Positions 36,616 through 49,088 of a stretch of 64,000 nucleotides of DNA are shown one piece after another (positions within the stretch are counted from its first letter, which is position 1; every line of letters begins with the position of its first letter). Below the pieces are notes generated by a model. It saw only the letters and a list, made by a program, of their open reading frames with translations. It was not told where the DNA came from and ran no database searches. The translations under genes and the position numbers were made by a program. Origin of the DNA: Hyalella azteca (Eukaryota > Arthropoda > Malacostraca > Amphipoda > Hyalellidae); the NCBI RefSeq assembly GCF_000764305.2, contig NW_025943778.1, positions 26,192 to 90,191 of the forward strand, read 5' to 3'.

Positions 36616-38056
36616 CTGATGTTTTAATAAATGAGATTATTTACTCTGTGTTTACGTAATTTCTGTGATGATGTGATGATTTAATAGTTGTTCGTTTAAT
36701 GCACGAGTTGTTTTATTGAATTTATTAGTTTAATACATGTGATGCTTGCTTCCTGTGATGAACGAATTCCGGAAATGATTTAAAACTTATATTGATTTAA
36801 TACTTGTGATGATTTAATGCTTAGGATGACAGAATACCTGTGATTTGAACCTAGGCTATTATTAGCCGATATATTGAATTCTTGGCCTGAATAATTTATA
36901 CCATAATATAGGCATTGGTCCAAGTGGAATGATAAGCTCATGTACTGTTGATGATAACTATAACTATGATGCTCAGTAGTTGAAATTGCCCGGTTCTGTA
37001 GCCCTAGTTAAGCTTTACAAATGGTTATTCGGGTAACTTGTAATTAGTTGACGTGACAAGGAGAAAGCTATTGGTTTAGGTGTGTGTGTTATCATGGGTA
37101 GTTTCCCTTTTACTACCTTCATTTGCATGACATTTTATCTTACATTCGCTCAGAGTGAAGTTGATGTAAATTGTAACGTGTCGTTTTTATTGGCTTTTAA
37201 GATTCCGAATCGAAATTTATTTTGCGATTTCTAGGCAAAATTCTCCACAAATTTTCATCATCTAATTTACGAGGCGTAGATAAGGAAGATAAATACTTCC
37301 GTGTGTCTAATTTCACCTAAATGTTCTATTTCTCAATTCATTTTTAATCAGCTTTTTCATGAGGGTATATGCTACATCAAACCAATTTATGAAAATAATA
37401 ATTATAAAATAATATCAACGTATTTATTTTCCTTTTTCTGTTTTTTTACAACCTATATTTTTGCTAACTAAGAATCCAACCTTCAGGCTTTATTGAAAAT
37501 GGAACATTTTTGTGAAAATATCATATGAATAAAATACCAACAGGTAAAGTGTAAGTATAATTAGATAAATTTGTGAAATTCGTGTTCAATTTTTTATGGA
37601 GCTTTAAAATATGTAGGGAGGGTAGCTTGCATGAGCCCTGAAAAAAGAGAGGGAGAAATTAGAATTAGAGAATTGCCATCATCGTTAGCATTTCCTTTTT
37701 CAAATACAATAATAATCAACCAAAAAGTTGTCATTAACAATTAATAATACAAATTAAAGTAGCATAACCACAAATGCATTATATAGCAAATATACTTCCA
37801 CTGTATGGTCATATAGATGAAATTATCAATTATCATTGTAAAAGTTTAACAATAAATGAAAAACAATGAACAGTTCAGCGTTCACAAAAATCATTGAAGA
37901 AATAATATTTTCGCCCGTAAGAAAATGCACAATATTTCAAACATTTGCTTTAGTAATGTGAATAAACATGCATTATTATTTAATGACGATTACAAGCACT
38001 ACCTGGAGGAAAATGTTTAATGTGCGAGGACAATAAAACCAGTTAACGAATTTGGC
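36616..38056. other. upstream flank of GATA exon 1, no gene recognised
   Basis: AT-rich sequence upstream of the first coding exon of the minus-strand GATA gene. The first 250 bp contain loosely repeated TGTGATGATTTAAT words. No clear TATA box with initiator is seen on the minus strand, so the transcription start cannot be placed. Confidence 0.5.
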
Positions 38057-38264
38057 GACGAGCACAATATCATTGATAACAAAATTATATTGTGACGGCA
38101 CAATATCATTGATAACAAAATACTGTGCCGGGCACAATATCATTGATAACAAAATACTGTGACGGGCACAATATCATTGACAACAAAATACTGTGACGGG
38201 CACAATATCATTGACAACAAAATACTGTGCCGGGCACAATATCATTGACAACAAAATACTGTGC
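38057..38264. repeat. 35-bp satellite, about six units
   Basis: Units of about 35 bp carry GCACAATATCATTGATAACA or its variant with GACAAC. The array stops abruptly at an N (38265) and resumes for about one unit at 40652-40683 before an N gap, so the intervening block probably does not belong between them. The early units contain TGATAA, a GATA-type word. Confidence 0.85.
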
Positions 38265-38265
38265 N

Positions 38266-39340
38266 AAGTATTAAATTCGCTGTTGATCTGCAATACGAGA
38301 TTAAAGAGCAAACAGAAAGAGGATCAAGTATTAAATTCGCTGTTGATCTGCAATACGAGATTAAAGAGCAAACAGAAAGAGGATCAAGTATTAAATTCGC
38401 TGTTGATCTGCAATACGAGATTAAAGAGCAAACAGAAAGAGGATCAAGTATTAAATTCGCTGTTGATCTGCAATACGAGATTAAAGAGCAAACAGAAAGA
38501 GGATCAAGTATTAAATTCGCTGTTGATCTGCAATACGAGATTAAAGAGCAAACAGAAAGAGGATCAAGTATTAAATTCGCTGTTGATCTGCAATACGAGA
38601 TTAAAGAGCAAACAGAAAGAGGATCAAGTATTAAATTCGCTGTTGATCTGCAATACGAGATTAAAGAGCAAACAGAAAGAGGATCAAGTATTAAATTCGC
38701 TGTTGATCTGCAATACGAGATTAAAGAGCAAACAGAAAGAGGATCAAGTATTAAATTCGCTGTTGATCTGCAATACGAGATTAAAGAGCAAACAGAAAGA
38801 GGATCAAGTATTAAATTCGCTGTTGATCTGCAATACGAGATTAAAGAGCAAACAGAAAGAGGATCAAGTATTAAATTCGCTGTTGATCTGCAATACGAGA
38901 TTAAAGAGCAAACAGAAAGAGGATCAAGTATTAAATTCGCTGTTGATCTGCAATACGAGATTAAAGAGCAAACAGAAAGAGGATCAAGTATTAAATTCGC
39001 TGTTGATCTGCAATACGAGATTAAAGAGCAAACAGAAAGAGGATCAAGTATTAAATTCGCTGTTGATCTGCAATACGAGATTAAAGAGCAAACAGAAAGA
39101 GGATCAAGTATTAAATTCGCTGTTGATCTGCAATACGAGATTAAAGAGCAAACAGAAAGAGTATCACGTATTAAATTCGCTGTTGATCTGCAATACGAGA
39201 TTAAAGAGCAAACAGAAAGAGGATCAAGTATTAAATTCGCTGTTTATCTGCAATACGAGATCCCGAGCAAACAGAAAAAAGATCAAGTATTAAATTCGCT
39301 GTTGATCATCAATACGAGATCCTGAGCAACAGAAGTATCA
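38266..39340. repeat. 60-bp tandem repeat, about 18 units
   Basis: Units start at 38266 and every 60 bp thereafter. The first fourteen appear identical, the next few carry substitutions, and the last is truncated. Open frames of about 350-366 codons run through it on the plus strand only because the unit is a multiple of three without a stop in those frames; they are not genes. Diverged relatives lie at 48.8-49.0 kb. The lack of variation may reflect looping of the assembler. Confidence 0.9.
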
Positions 39341-39378
39341 CTGTCTCTTATACACATCTAGATGTGTATAAGAGACAG
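39341..39378. other. Nextera mate-pair junction adaptor (sequencing artefact)
   Basis: CTGTCTCTTATACACATCT is followed directly by its reverse complement AGATGTGTATAAGAGACAG. These are two Tn5 mosaic ends head to head, the known circularisation junction of Nextera mate-pair libraries. Translation on the minus strand gives SYTHLDVYKRQ, a peptide known to recur in databases as adaptor contamination. Confidence 0.98.
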
Positions 39379-39640
39379 AAGAAGGGGTGAGTGGGAGAGA
39401 GCTAGGGGGGAAAGAGGGGTTAGTGGGAGAGAGGGCGAGGGAAAAGAGGGGTGAATGGGCGAGGGCGAGGGGGAAAAGTGTGAGTGGGAGAGAGGGCGAG
39501 GGGAAAAAGGGGTGAGTGGGAGAGAGGGCGAGGGGAAAAAGGGGTGAGTGGGAGAGAGGGCGAGGGGAAAAAGGGGTGAGTGGGAGAGAGGGCGAGAGAA
39601 TAGAGGACGAGTGAGGAAGGGAATAGGGGAAAGAAGGAAG
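39379..39640. repeat. purine-rich G-run minisatellite, about 32-34 bp period
   Basis: Repeated GGGGTGAGTGGGAGAGAGGG units, almost all purine on the plus strand, with many runs of three to five G. They could form quadruplex or triplex structures. The minus-strand frame (Ser/Leu/Pro-rich) is a repeat artefact. The true genomic position is uncertain because the block lies between adaptor junctions. Confidence 0.8.
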
Positions 39641-40613
39641 AAATAAAAGGTTGGTAGAGAGATAGAAAAGAAACGCAGGTAAAAATTTTATTTCAAACGA
39701 GCGGATCATTGTGAATAGTGAATAATGTGTATAGGGAACGATAATCAGCAGCCTGAATGTAAGAGACGAAAGTTAATTAGAGAAGAGATAAAAGATCCCA
39801 AAAATTATTTTGGAAGTAAATCAACTGATAATTTTCCAAAATTGTGATCAATATTCACATCGCGTTTAATCTGGAATTGCACCAGAGCGAAGATAATTTT
39901 ATCTTGGACAAAAAAGAAACATAATTTTTTTTTATTTTGTTAATGAAAAGCGCATCCTAAAAATTTAGTAAAAATGCGTACTTGATTGCGGGACAAAATT
40001 TTATAAACGTTATGAATTTTTTTTAATTTTTATTTTTTTTTATTTTTTTTTAATTTTAAAGTAGATTTCAAATATGCATGTTTCAATGAATTTTTTAAAC
40101 AAACAAACACCCTTGTCGTCTCGCTTAATGCATTCGTTAACGATTGATAATTCGTTTTGAGCAAAACCATGAGAAAAATCGAATAAGAAAACAACACTAA
40201 AATAATCAGGAGCCTAACAATAAATAAAGAAACTGAGTCGTAATCAAACCAACGACATACGAAAATTGGTTGAAAAAGCTAAACTCAACAAAAAAATTAT
40301 AATGAATTATTAGGCGTTACAATATTCGAGCTAAAATTATTAATAATAAATTTTTAGACACAACAATATTTATTATGAAATTTATAACATTATGAGTCAA
40401 AATTATTCATAATAAATAAATAAATTTTAATATATTATATATAATATATACAGATACATTATAATATATTATATTATACGGATATATATACGGATAATAT
40501 ATTTAATACATTTATTTATTTAGTTATTTTTATAAGAGTTATATCTTTTACGTGGGTTTGACGCAGGCTCGCCGGACAAGAGAACAGCATTAAAGGAAGC
40601 CTGCGTACAGAGC
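39641..40613. other. AT-rich filler between two adaptor junctions
   Basis: Noncoding AT-rich sequence with T-runs and TA-rich stretches (about 40010-40060 and 40420-40510). It is eukaryotic in character and probably from the same genome. Its location here depends on mate-pair read-through and is doubtful. Confidence 0.6.
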
Positions 40614-40651
40614 CTGTCTCTTATACACATCTAGATGTGTATAAGAGACAG
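40614..40651. other. Nextera mate-pair junction adaptor, second copy
   Basis: Same 38-bp head-to-head mosaic-end sequence as at 39341-39378, here joining unrelated sequence to the 35-bp satellite just before the N gap. Confidence 0.98.
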
Positions 40652-41035
40652 ACAAAATACTGTGCCGGGCACAATATCATTGANNNNNNNNNNNNNNNNN
40701 NNNNNNNNNNNNNNNNNGTAGAGCAGCCATAAATAAAGCAAAGATTGTTGGTCATTCACGTTAGAGAAATATTATATTCATAGTGTGCCATATACGTATA
40801 AATTCAGGCTGGGTTCCAAGCCTGCCGTGTGCAGGGATCTTGATTGTTCATCCGACACATACAAAATATGATCGCACATCTAGATTTAGCGTAACTATGT
40901 GCGTATATGTCACAGGCAGGTGTCAACTGTTACACATGTGTGTAGAAAACCACGCACAGACGCAGACTGTACTACGCGTATGAAGTGCTGATGTAAAACT
41001 GATGTAAATGCGAGTGTAGAACAGCTATATTTATG

Positions 41036-41200
41036 TGCAGAACTATAGCGTGAGCCTACAGAACTGTCAAAAGTGGTTCAGAACTTTAGCGTGCGACTGT
41101 AAAGCTGCTAAATAGGGTACCGAACTGCTGCTTGCGACTGTAAAGCGGCTAAAAAGTTGTACTGAACTACAGCGTGCGACTGTAGAAGTGATAAATTGTG
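41036..41200. repeat. degenerate tandem repeat of about 50-60 bp
   Basis: The phrases GAACT, AGCGTGCGACTGTA and GCTAAA recur in order three to four times with many differences. Noncoding. Confidence 0.5.
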
Positions 41201-41518
41201 AAATGTAAAGGCAAGGCTTTTTGCTTTTATACTTTTACAGTACGTACAAATAGCGTTGTGCTGAACTGCAGCACGCAGGTGCACAATCACTGTGTGAAAG
41301 CGTTGAGTTAATGCAATGAACATCCATGCGCAATATGCAAAATCATGCACAATTAATGGTTCAGGTGCACTGAATTACTACAGATTATTTGCTCGAGATA
41401 AGAACTCGTGATGTCTGCCTTGACGGGTTAGGCTGTCACGCAAGCAAGAGTTCCTGGTGTGTGGCATGTGTAGTGTATAGGTGTGTAGTTGTGTTGTTGC
41501 AGGGTATGTGGAGTGGAA

Positions 41519-41716
41519 AAATGTGTAGAGTGGATAGATGTGTGGATTGGATGAATGTGTGGATTGGATAGATGTGTTATTGCATGACTAGATGTGATGC
41601 AGGATGTGTGAATTGGATAGATGTGTAGATTGGATAGATGTGTGGATTGGATAGATGTGAGAATTGGATAGATGTGTAGATTGGGTAGATGTGTGGATTG
41701 GATAGATGTGTGGATA
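41519..41716. repeat. 17-bp minisatellite
   Basis: Units of the type GGATAGATGTGTGGATT repeat about ten times, interrupted near 41570-41605. Noncoding. Confidence 0.85.
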
Positions 41717-42776
41717 ATAGGATTTTTCTAATATTTCTATTCAACTTTTTATTCGATGCCGATATACCTTGTCGAAAGGGACACTGGCGCGGAGGGCGAA
41801 AATCGACTTTAAAGTATAATTATTTGAAAATAGACATTTTCAGATGATGTTAATGCATTGGAATTCTCAATTGATTTATTCAGATAACGTTGTTCCGTCT
41901 GACTTATTATAATACTAATTCGGTTATAGCTGATGCATATCTTCCAATAAAAGCTTGAAAACTTTGTTAAGAATTTAATTTTTGCCCATATTGGCATCCC
42001 ATGAAGCTGTCGGTTCTTTGCTCTGAAATTTATATGAGCCTCGTTCTGAATGGATCTCAAATGTTGGACAAATTGCATATGTAACATGAAAATGTGAACT
42101 AACCTCATATTGAATTATAAATACTGATATGTAAATATACCAAAATCAAATTATCCGTACAACTGATGTTCCTCCAGTGTTATTTTTAAAATATATTCCT
42201 TGTAAGAAAATAGTTAAATCTGAATTTTAAATACCATTCAATTTCAGAAATATAGATTTATAGTGCCAGAATTAGACATCACAATTAAAAAAATATCGCT
42301 AAACTTTCATGTTTGTCTTCTCAAGTCACAGCAGCAGGAAGAGCTCGCACCTCATCAACATGAAAAATTTTGCTCGCTAATTAGCAGGGAACAAATTTCT
42401 AGACAAGTTCAGCACGTGTACCAAAAGAAGTCATTTGTTTTGCCTACGAAACAAAAGGATTTTTAGAGCAAATAATGAAGAGCTTCAGAAAAGCGACCTC
42501 GAAAAGGTCAACCGGGCTACATCCGGAACCGAGGGATGGCACGAGCCTAAAATAAATGATGCTTGAGTACCTTTTCTTCAGTGAGGAGAATATATGGAGG
42601 TGATTCATATACGGCCTGATGGAAGCGAAAAGCAAAGTTTTAATGACAAGTTTTATTTGTTGGAGAGAAGTTATCTTGGGTTGATATGTATCTATTATTA
42701 ATCATTGACGAGTCCGGTGAAGCATATGCAGACATTATAGCGTTCTGTGAATTTTAGAGGATTTTGCCGTTTTTTA

Positions 42777-42897
42777 GCGCATTTTCTCATATATGGAAAA
42801 AATGCCCTATATTGCGCTCGTCATGTCCGTCCGTCCATCCGTCCGTCTGTCTGTCCGTCCGTGACTTCACGTTATCGTCGATTCTGAGAAAATGCGC
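42777..42897. repeat. inverted repeat enclosing a CCGT microsatellite
   Basis: GCGCATTTTCTCA (42777-42789) and its exact reverse complement (42885-42897) flank about 95 bp holding a CCGT/CTGT run (42825-42862). A similar arrangement occurs in some invertebrate nonautonomous elements, but I cannot name a family. Confidence 0.6.
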
Positions 42898-43559
42898 TCT
42901 ATGTCACTCACTGCAGTGAGTACGGAGTTATATTTTTTATCAACATGTAAAACCCTTGCCTTTAATTGAACACACCAAGACAGACTCTCACTGCAGAGTA
43001 AGAACGAATGTCCCAGAAATATATGCATATAAAGCCTAAGAATTATGACTAATGTTCTGCTCCATTAATTTAGGCTAAGTAATCGTTCATCAGCAGCTGA
43101 ACAAAGCAGATTACTGATTAATATATTCATATAATGCGTTTATTAATAGCACTCCTAAGAGCAGCTTCCACCATTCTACGCAAGTATAGAACAGTCTGAT
43201 TAAATAAATAGTCTGATTTAAACCGCCTGATTAAAAATTTCGATCGGCATGCGTTTTTCAAATTTTCAAATTCATCATCGCAAAAAATTAATGAATTTCA
43301 GTGTGGAAAAACCCAATAGTGAATTAGAACCATCAAAAAGAGCTCGGACAGCTGTGAATTCTTTTTCTGCGAATAAAACATGAATGCTTGCATGCATGAA
43401 AGGTCTTAGGTTACAATAATATCTTATTATCAACATATATATTCAGCTGTACATGCGTTCCTTGTTTTGACTGGGACTATCAACATGCAAGTGTCATTGT
43501 TGAAGTGAATGCGTACACTCATAGAAATGAGTGAAATGTTGTCCAAATAATAATACACG

Positions 43560-43930
43560 TGCTAGTGAGTAGGTCATCCTGCATGCCCAGTTCGGGCCAG
43601 CAAAAGTGCGATATCCGCGTACGCTGTGCTCGTGCTATGCGTAAGAATTAAAGTCTACCACTATGCGGAGAACAATTTGACGCAATTATTTGTATGAGTG
43701 TGAGTTGTATTGGTTTTTGGGACCACATGGCAGACACGCGCACATGTTGCGTGCCTGTACGGCTCACTAATGCGGCTCAAGGGTCACCGGCACTCAGTTA
43801 TTTCGGACGCCTTCGAGGGCAGCCGATCGCTAAATTGGCCTCTTCGGCCGCCTTGTGGTCTCAATGTGGCCGCGGCCTGACACGGCGCCTTCGCACGCCA
43901 CTGGCAATTAGCGAAAAATCATCGACAAAG
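43560..43930. other. GC-rich island with a 98-codon open frame
   Basis: GC-rich relative to its flanks. An open plus-strand frame runs from 43694 to 43990 (SYFGRLRGQPIAKLASSAAL in its middle), with no recognisable domain or splice context. It could be a promoter-like island, a regulatory element or an unrecognised exon. Confidence 0.25.
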
Positions 43931-44070
43931 ATATTGAAGAAGGATACGGTAACTAAAGGAAGGAAATGCAGCCAAAACGAGGTAAATTAAATGAAATGAT
44001 ATTGAAGACAAAGATATTGAAGAAGGATACGGTAACTAAAAGAAGGAAATGCAGCCAAAATGAGGTAAAT
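43924..44070. repeat. 83-bp tandem duplication
   Basis: GACAAAGATATTGAAGAAGG starts at 43924 and at 44007. The units are nearly identical through GCAGCCAAAA-GAGGTAAAT. Confidence 0.8.
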
Positions 44071-47000
44071 TTAATAGAATGATTTGTAAAATTTTATTAC
44101 ATTGTTTACGTGTGTTTTTTTGCTATTTTACCTGAAAAAATTGCAAATTGTCTCCAAGAATTTTGTTATTCTGTTTTTTGAAGAGGTAGAGTATTTTTTA
44201 TGACATGCTCAAGTTGTGCAGTTCGTTAATTGCAGTAATTTTTCATTTACATATATTCGTTAATGAAAAATCAACATGAAAATTTTAAATTCGAAAAATG
44301 CTTTTTATTTGATGCACATTGCGATTTTTTTCGTTTTCTTCGTCAATTTGGATGTTCTTTACATATAAAGAAAAGCAAAAATCTTGCAGATTTACCAATT
44401 TCGAAACTTTTTCAACAGATTTCTCAGCCGCTACGCTCAATTGGCAGAGAATGGAGCTGCCCTTGCGTCCTAACGAGCACGCGTATACCCTCTACTGGGC
44501 TATTTTTGAGGCTCACGTCAGGTTGCTGAATATTGATGAAATTTAATTGAGTTATTCCTGGGTATTTGCACATTAACTTAGAATGAGACTTTTTTTCAGA
44601 AAAAATTAAAAACAGGAATTATTTGAAAGAAATTTTTTTCTTACAGCGGACGGATGATGAAAAGTTTGTATAATACAGTCAAACCTTTTTTCTTATGGCG
44701 TGCTTGATAGGCCAGGAGATAAAAACCAAATTAAATTAAAACAAGTCAAACAATTAAATCAATTAATTATTATTAATAGATAAAAAGTGAGATATCTGAT
44801 ATATTAAGAAAAATATAAACTTTATCAATTTATCAGGAAATGCGCTTCAAAGAAAAACCTCGATTTAATCTCAGCTATCGTTTGACCGAGACTGATTCTT
44901 TGTCGCTACTGATGAATTTTCGTGTGCTAATGATAAATTTGATGAATGATGAATGATGAATTTTCGTGACAAAGTCACAAAAATTATACAGCAAGGGAAA
45001 AGAAGGAACGATTGCTATTAAAAAATATATGCAGCAGTTGCAAGGTTGATTACAATAAATTACAATATTACTGTGATTATCCAAACACAGTAAAATTGAA
45101 TAATGGGTTTTAGTTGACACAGGCGTGGCTAAATAATTTCGGTCTGACGTTGAATGCAAATTCTAGGTTGCTCCCACGGTACGAACAACATCAATGAATT
45201 TAGAATACGTTCAGTCAACGCGACTGCAGGTGTTTGGAGCGAGCGTTCAAACATGACAAGTTGACAACAAATATCATCCATTATTGCCGGTTTTGACAGT
45301 CTACAGACGATTTAAGCTCACCCTTCACTGCTCAGTATTGTGAACAATAACTAACTATCACGGCTATTACTTCCCAACCGTGAACATGAAAGCGACCCGC
45401 AACTTTTTGCATAAACAATATTTTTTTTAAACCGAGGAAATCATTAATTAAATTTCTCCCCTGTTCAAAATCATGTAGTAGAAAAAATCATGAACACAGA
45501 GACATAATTAAAACATGTAAATGACATTTTAAAAAGTGTTCATTCTTCATTTGAGCAAAATTAACTGCAATTATGGTGAAAAAGGGTAAATTTAACGACC
45601 TAATAGCATTACTGTATTTGAATAATATTTAATGGGAAGACAAGTCATCAACTAAGTCTCACTGGTTCTTTTCCGGAACAAAATATAAAGCTCTTCACAA
45701 AAAACGAGCACTTAAAATTCTTGCGAATTTATAGGAATGAATTGAATTTCCAGGTAAACCATCGGCTTGAATGGTGGGGCTTAGTCTAATTAGCTTATTT
45801 AACTTGACGTTCAGATTAGAACACTATCTATAGAAAATTTGAACATACCGATATTGAATTTATAAATTCCGTTTGTTCTCAAACTCTGCGACGCATTACA
45901 TGAAGCTAACTTTTGTTGTTCAATTAAATGCTTGCTTGACAAGTGTGCAATTCCCCTTTCGATAAATGGCCTAAACTTAATTTAAAAATATGATACAAGC
46001 AATAAATAAAAAAATTGCCAAGTATTTTTTTGTAATAGGAAATGTAAAAGCTTAAACTCTGCACTGTAATTTATTAGATTAAACACGAAGAAAATGTGAA
46101 AAACCACCCGTGCTCCAGTTTAAATTCCTAACTATATATATCACATGTGCCATGTTTGATGGCCTTAAATATCACAAATTTAATGCAAATTTGTGATATC
46201 ACTTGGTTCTGTGATGTGCCTGCAGTACAATGCAAATTTCATTTCATCATATGTGTCTTTTATCGTTTGCCCATATTTATTCCGTAACAGCTGAAGCATG
46301 TGAATGAAAATTTGCATTAATTAAATTTCATGGAGATTTTGAATGTACTGGTTTGATAAGTAAGTAAGTTAGCATCGGAATAAATCCTCCCTTCATTCAT
46401 AAAAACACAAAACAAAACGAAAATTTGCACCATGTTATAAATTCACAAATCAATACTAATTTCATCATTCAAAAACTTCGATAATTGATACACAAAAAAA
46501 TTGTAACAAATGACCGGTAAAATTTTCGTTACACTTTTTTAAACTATTACTTTTTCCAGGTTTTGAACGCAACAGGCGCATTATGTGGCAGACTTCAGAA
46601 CAGGTCTGGCTACTAGAGAAGCTTGCTCAAAGGCAGCTTTGTTTTCGCTCTGTAATGACTTAACTGAAGCAACAAAGACGAGCACGAGCTTGACACGAGA
46701 CAGACGACGCTTCTTCAAACAATCCGTTAAATATTATACTTGAATTATTGTCAGCAAGTCACATGCTCTGGTTTAGATTGTATAGTGCATAACTTGTCAA
46801 AATAATTTTTAAACAAAATTTGTAAAATTTATACGTGCCTTTTTGATCACATTGTTGCAAGACATTTATTGGGAATTTATATATATGTATGTGGAGTTAT
46901 TAATGCCCATCAATATATGGTTTCATTTTAAATTTATTTCATATATACAAAATTGAACAGCAACTGTGCAATGAAAAACGGCGAAATTAATAAAATAATT

Positions 47001-48659
47001 GTTAGCTTCATTCTAGAACCAATTGTGAAGGCTTAACTACTTTTCAATGACCAATCGTAACCAAGCTAGATTAAAAAAATCAATTAATATCAGACAGAAA
47101 TCGTTATTAGGGATATAATATTGGCAAAAAAATCATATTCTGAAACGTTTAAGCTTGAAATTGTAATTGGTTGAAATTATACAACGACATGGAAGTGTTT
47201 TCAAAACATGATTTTGAAATGTTTTCCCTTTTTTTATTCTATCGCAACTGAGGCACATGTAGCGTATAGCCCATGTAGTGTATAACCCTGCTAATTGTAA
47301 TCGTGTAATTACGTGTTATTGAGACATAAATGCAGTGCATAGCACCTACGCCCAGCTAATTCAGTCAAAAAACAACTTTTGTTTATATCTCGTTAATTTT
47401 TATCAAGAGTTATGCATATCTCAAACTTCGACACCCCTACACAAGTATCCTCACAGACACAAATAAACTCTGATATACGTTTCGTATGTAATTATTTCTA
47501 ACGAAATTGAATAGTTTTTAATTCGCTTGAATCTGAAAATGATTAGAGGAGAGGAAAAATAAATTGTACAGTCTAATTTCTGAAATTTTGACAAACAAAT
47601 AAACAGAATAAAATTGAGTTGTGCCTTGAAATTATGGTAGCTATATATAGCGACACAGCTAGTTGGTTCCCAAAAATTACTAGAATTCAAACTAAATGAT
47701 CAATTTTTCTTTCATGTAATGAAGTGAATTATATAAATTATTACTCATAATACTAGGGCTTTTTTAATACATATACCTGAGATTCCGGTATTGAAATATC
47801 AGTGTAAAACCTGCGCTAAAAAATAGTCTTCGATCAGTAAATCTGGAAAAAATGTCTGATTTTTTCTAACCTTGAAAACCTGCTGGAAATGAACAATAGC
47901 ATCTTGACAAATTATCCGAAGATAAATTGAATAGATATTAGTCCAAAACTGTCTCTTAAATCAATCATCAATCTAAAAAAAATTGAGCAAATGTAAAAGG
48001 CTTTCATGAATAAATAAACGAACGTGAAGATTTAAGAGAAGTAGATTTATTCATTATTTATTCTGCAGAACGTGATTTTTTGCTTGCATATACATATTCT
48101 AACAGCTTGACGTGCCACGATGGCCAAAACCATCACTGATTCTTTTAACATGCAAGACATTAATTTAGTCATTTTATTTTCACTTATTAGTTTCCATATC
48201 ATAACTTTATTTCTTAAATACATGTAGTTTATTAAGGTTTCCCTCTAAAGTTTTGGGAATTTTGTATTTCACATTGGAAAAAAATTAGATTATTTCTCTT
48301 AAAACTCGGATCAAGTATACAATGTGTATTGTTTAAGAAATGGTCGAAATATAATATAGAAGTTTATGAAAAAAAATTAAAGTAAGTTATTATTTTCAAT
48401 GAATAGTTTATTCGAAGTTAAGCTAGCAATGCAAATTTATATCTTTTATACTGATTCAAGCAGTCGTCACATATTTTTATTTTTTTGTACTCTGCCGAGC
48501 AATTTGATGCCATTCGAGTAATCTTATGCCCTCTACGTTGGAGAAGAAAACCTCAACATTTTTTTCCTTAAATAGAGTTTTATAATTTTTTGGCGTCCAG
48601 AAAGGACAACAGCAGGGAAAAAACTCGTTGAAATAGAATATATATTTACTGGAGATCAG
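44071..48659. other. 4.6 kb, no gene recognised
   Basis: AT-rich, with only short open frames (largest about 94 codons). None has a recognisable domain, and no repeat array stands out apart from a short GATGAATGATGAATGATGAA run near 44940. Confidence 0.5.
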
Positions 48660-48780
48660 CTACATGAGTTCCAGAGCAAACAGAATGAAGTCAGAGGATA
48701 AAATTAAAATTCGTTGTTGAACAAAAATGCGAGATCACGCGCAAATAGCAAGGCAAGCAAAGGCAGAAACTTTGAATTTG

Positions 48781-49000
48781 TAACTGATCATCAATACGAG
48801 ATAACGAGCAAACAGAAAGAGGATCAAGTATTAAATTCGCTGTTGATCTGCAATACGAGATCCCGAGCAAACAGAAAGAGGATCAAGTATTAAATTCGCT
48901 GTTGATCAGCAATACGAGATCCCGAGCAAACAGAAAGAGTATCGCGTATTAAATTCACTGTTGATCTGCAATACGAGATTACGAGCAGACAGAATACAAA
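48781..49000. repeat. diverged 59-bp repeat related to the 38.3-39.3 kb array
   Basis: About four units carry AATACGAGAT, CGAGCAAACAGAAAGAG and GTATTAAATTC. The period is 59 bp because CCC or ACG replaces TAAA in the middle of the unit. Weaker traces extend left to about 48660. Unlike the 38 kb array these units vary, as expected of a natural repeat. Confidence 0.85.
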
Positions 49001-49051
49001 GGATGAGGGCAATTTAATTGGCGTCATCGAGGCACACGGCCTCTGACCCGT

Positions 49052-49088
49052 GTTATCAAAGCCTTATCCTGCGCTCAGGGCTTATCAG
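49052..49088. promoter_or_regulatory. cluster of three GATA-type motifs in a GC-rich island
   Basis: TTATC cores lie at 49053-49057, 49064-49068 and 49082-49086; the last is CTTATCAG, the complement of the CTGATAAG motif seen at 19.1 kb. A TATAAAAA word follows at about 49143. The island (about 49010-49260) lies 12 kb upstream of GATA exon 1. Possible enhancer or promoter; inference only. Confidence 0.3.

Larger units (their letters stand above)
38265..40717. other. probable assembly artefact (mis-filled gap)
   Basis: The block starts with a single N and ends with 34 Ns (40684-40717). It contains perfectly identical 60-bp repeats and two complete Nextera mate-pair junction adaptors (39341-39378 and 40614-40651), and interrupts a 35-bp satellite. 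Adaptor inside an assembled sequence means untrimmed mate-pair reads were used to close the gap. Order, distance and copy number inside this block should not be trusted. Confidence 0.9.

Noticed and set aside
38193..39325. Open frames of about 350-366 codons with a 20-residue repeat
   Set aside because: They are products of a 60-bp tandem repeat without stops in two frames, contain an N, and sit in an adaptor-marked artefact block.
39338..39709. 123-codon minus-strand frame ending in SYTHLDVYKRQ
   Set aside because: The end is translated Nextera adaptor and the rest is a purine-rich minisatellite read on the minus strand.
43694..43990. 98-codon frame as a gene
   Set aside because: Starts in a GC-rich island but runs into an 83-bp tandem repeat; no domain or splice support.
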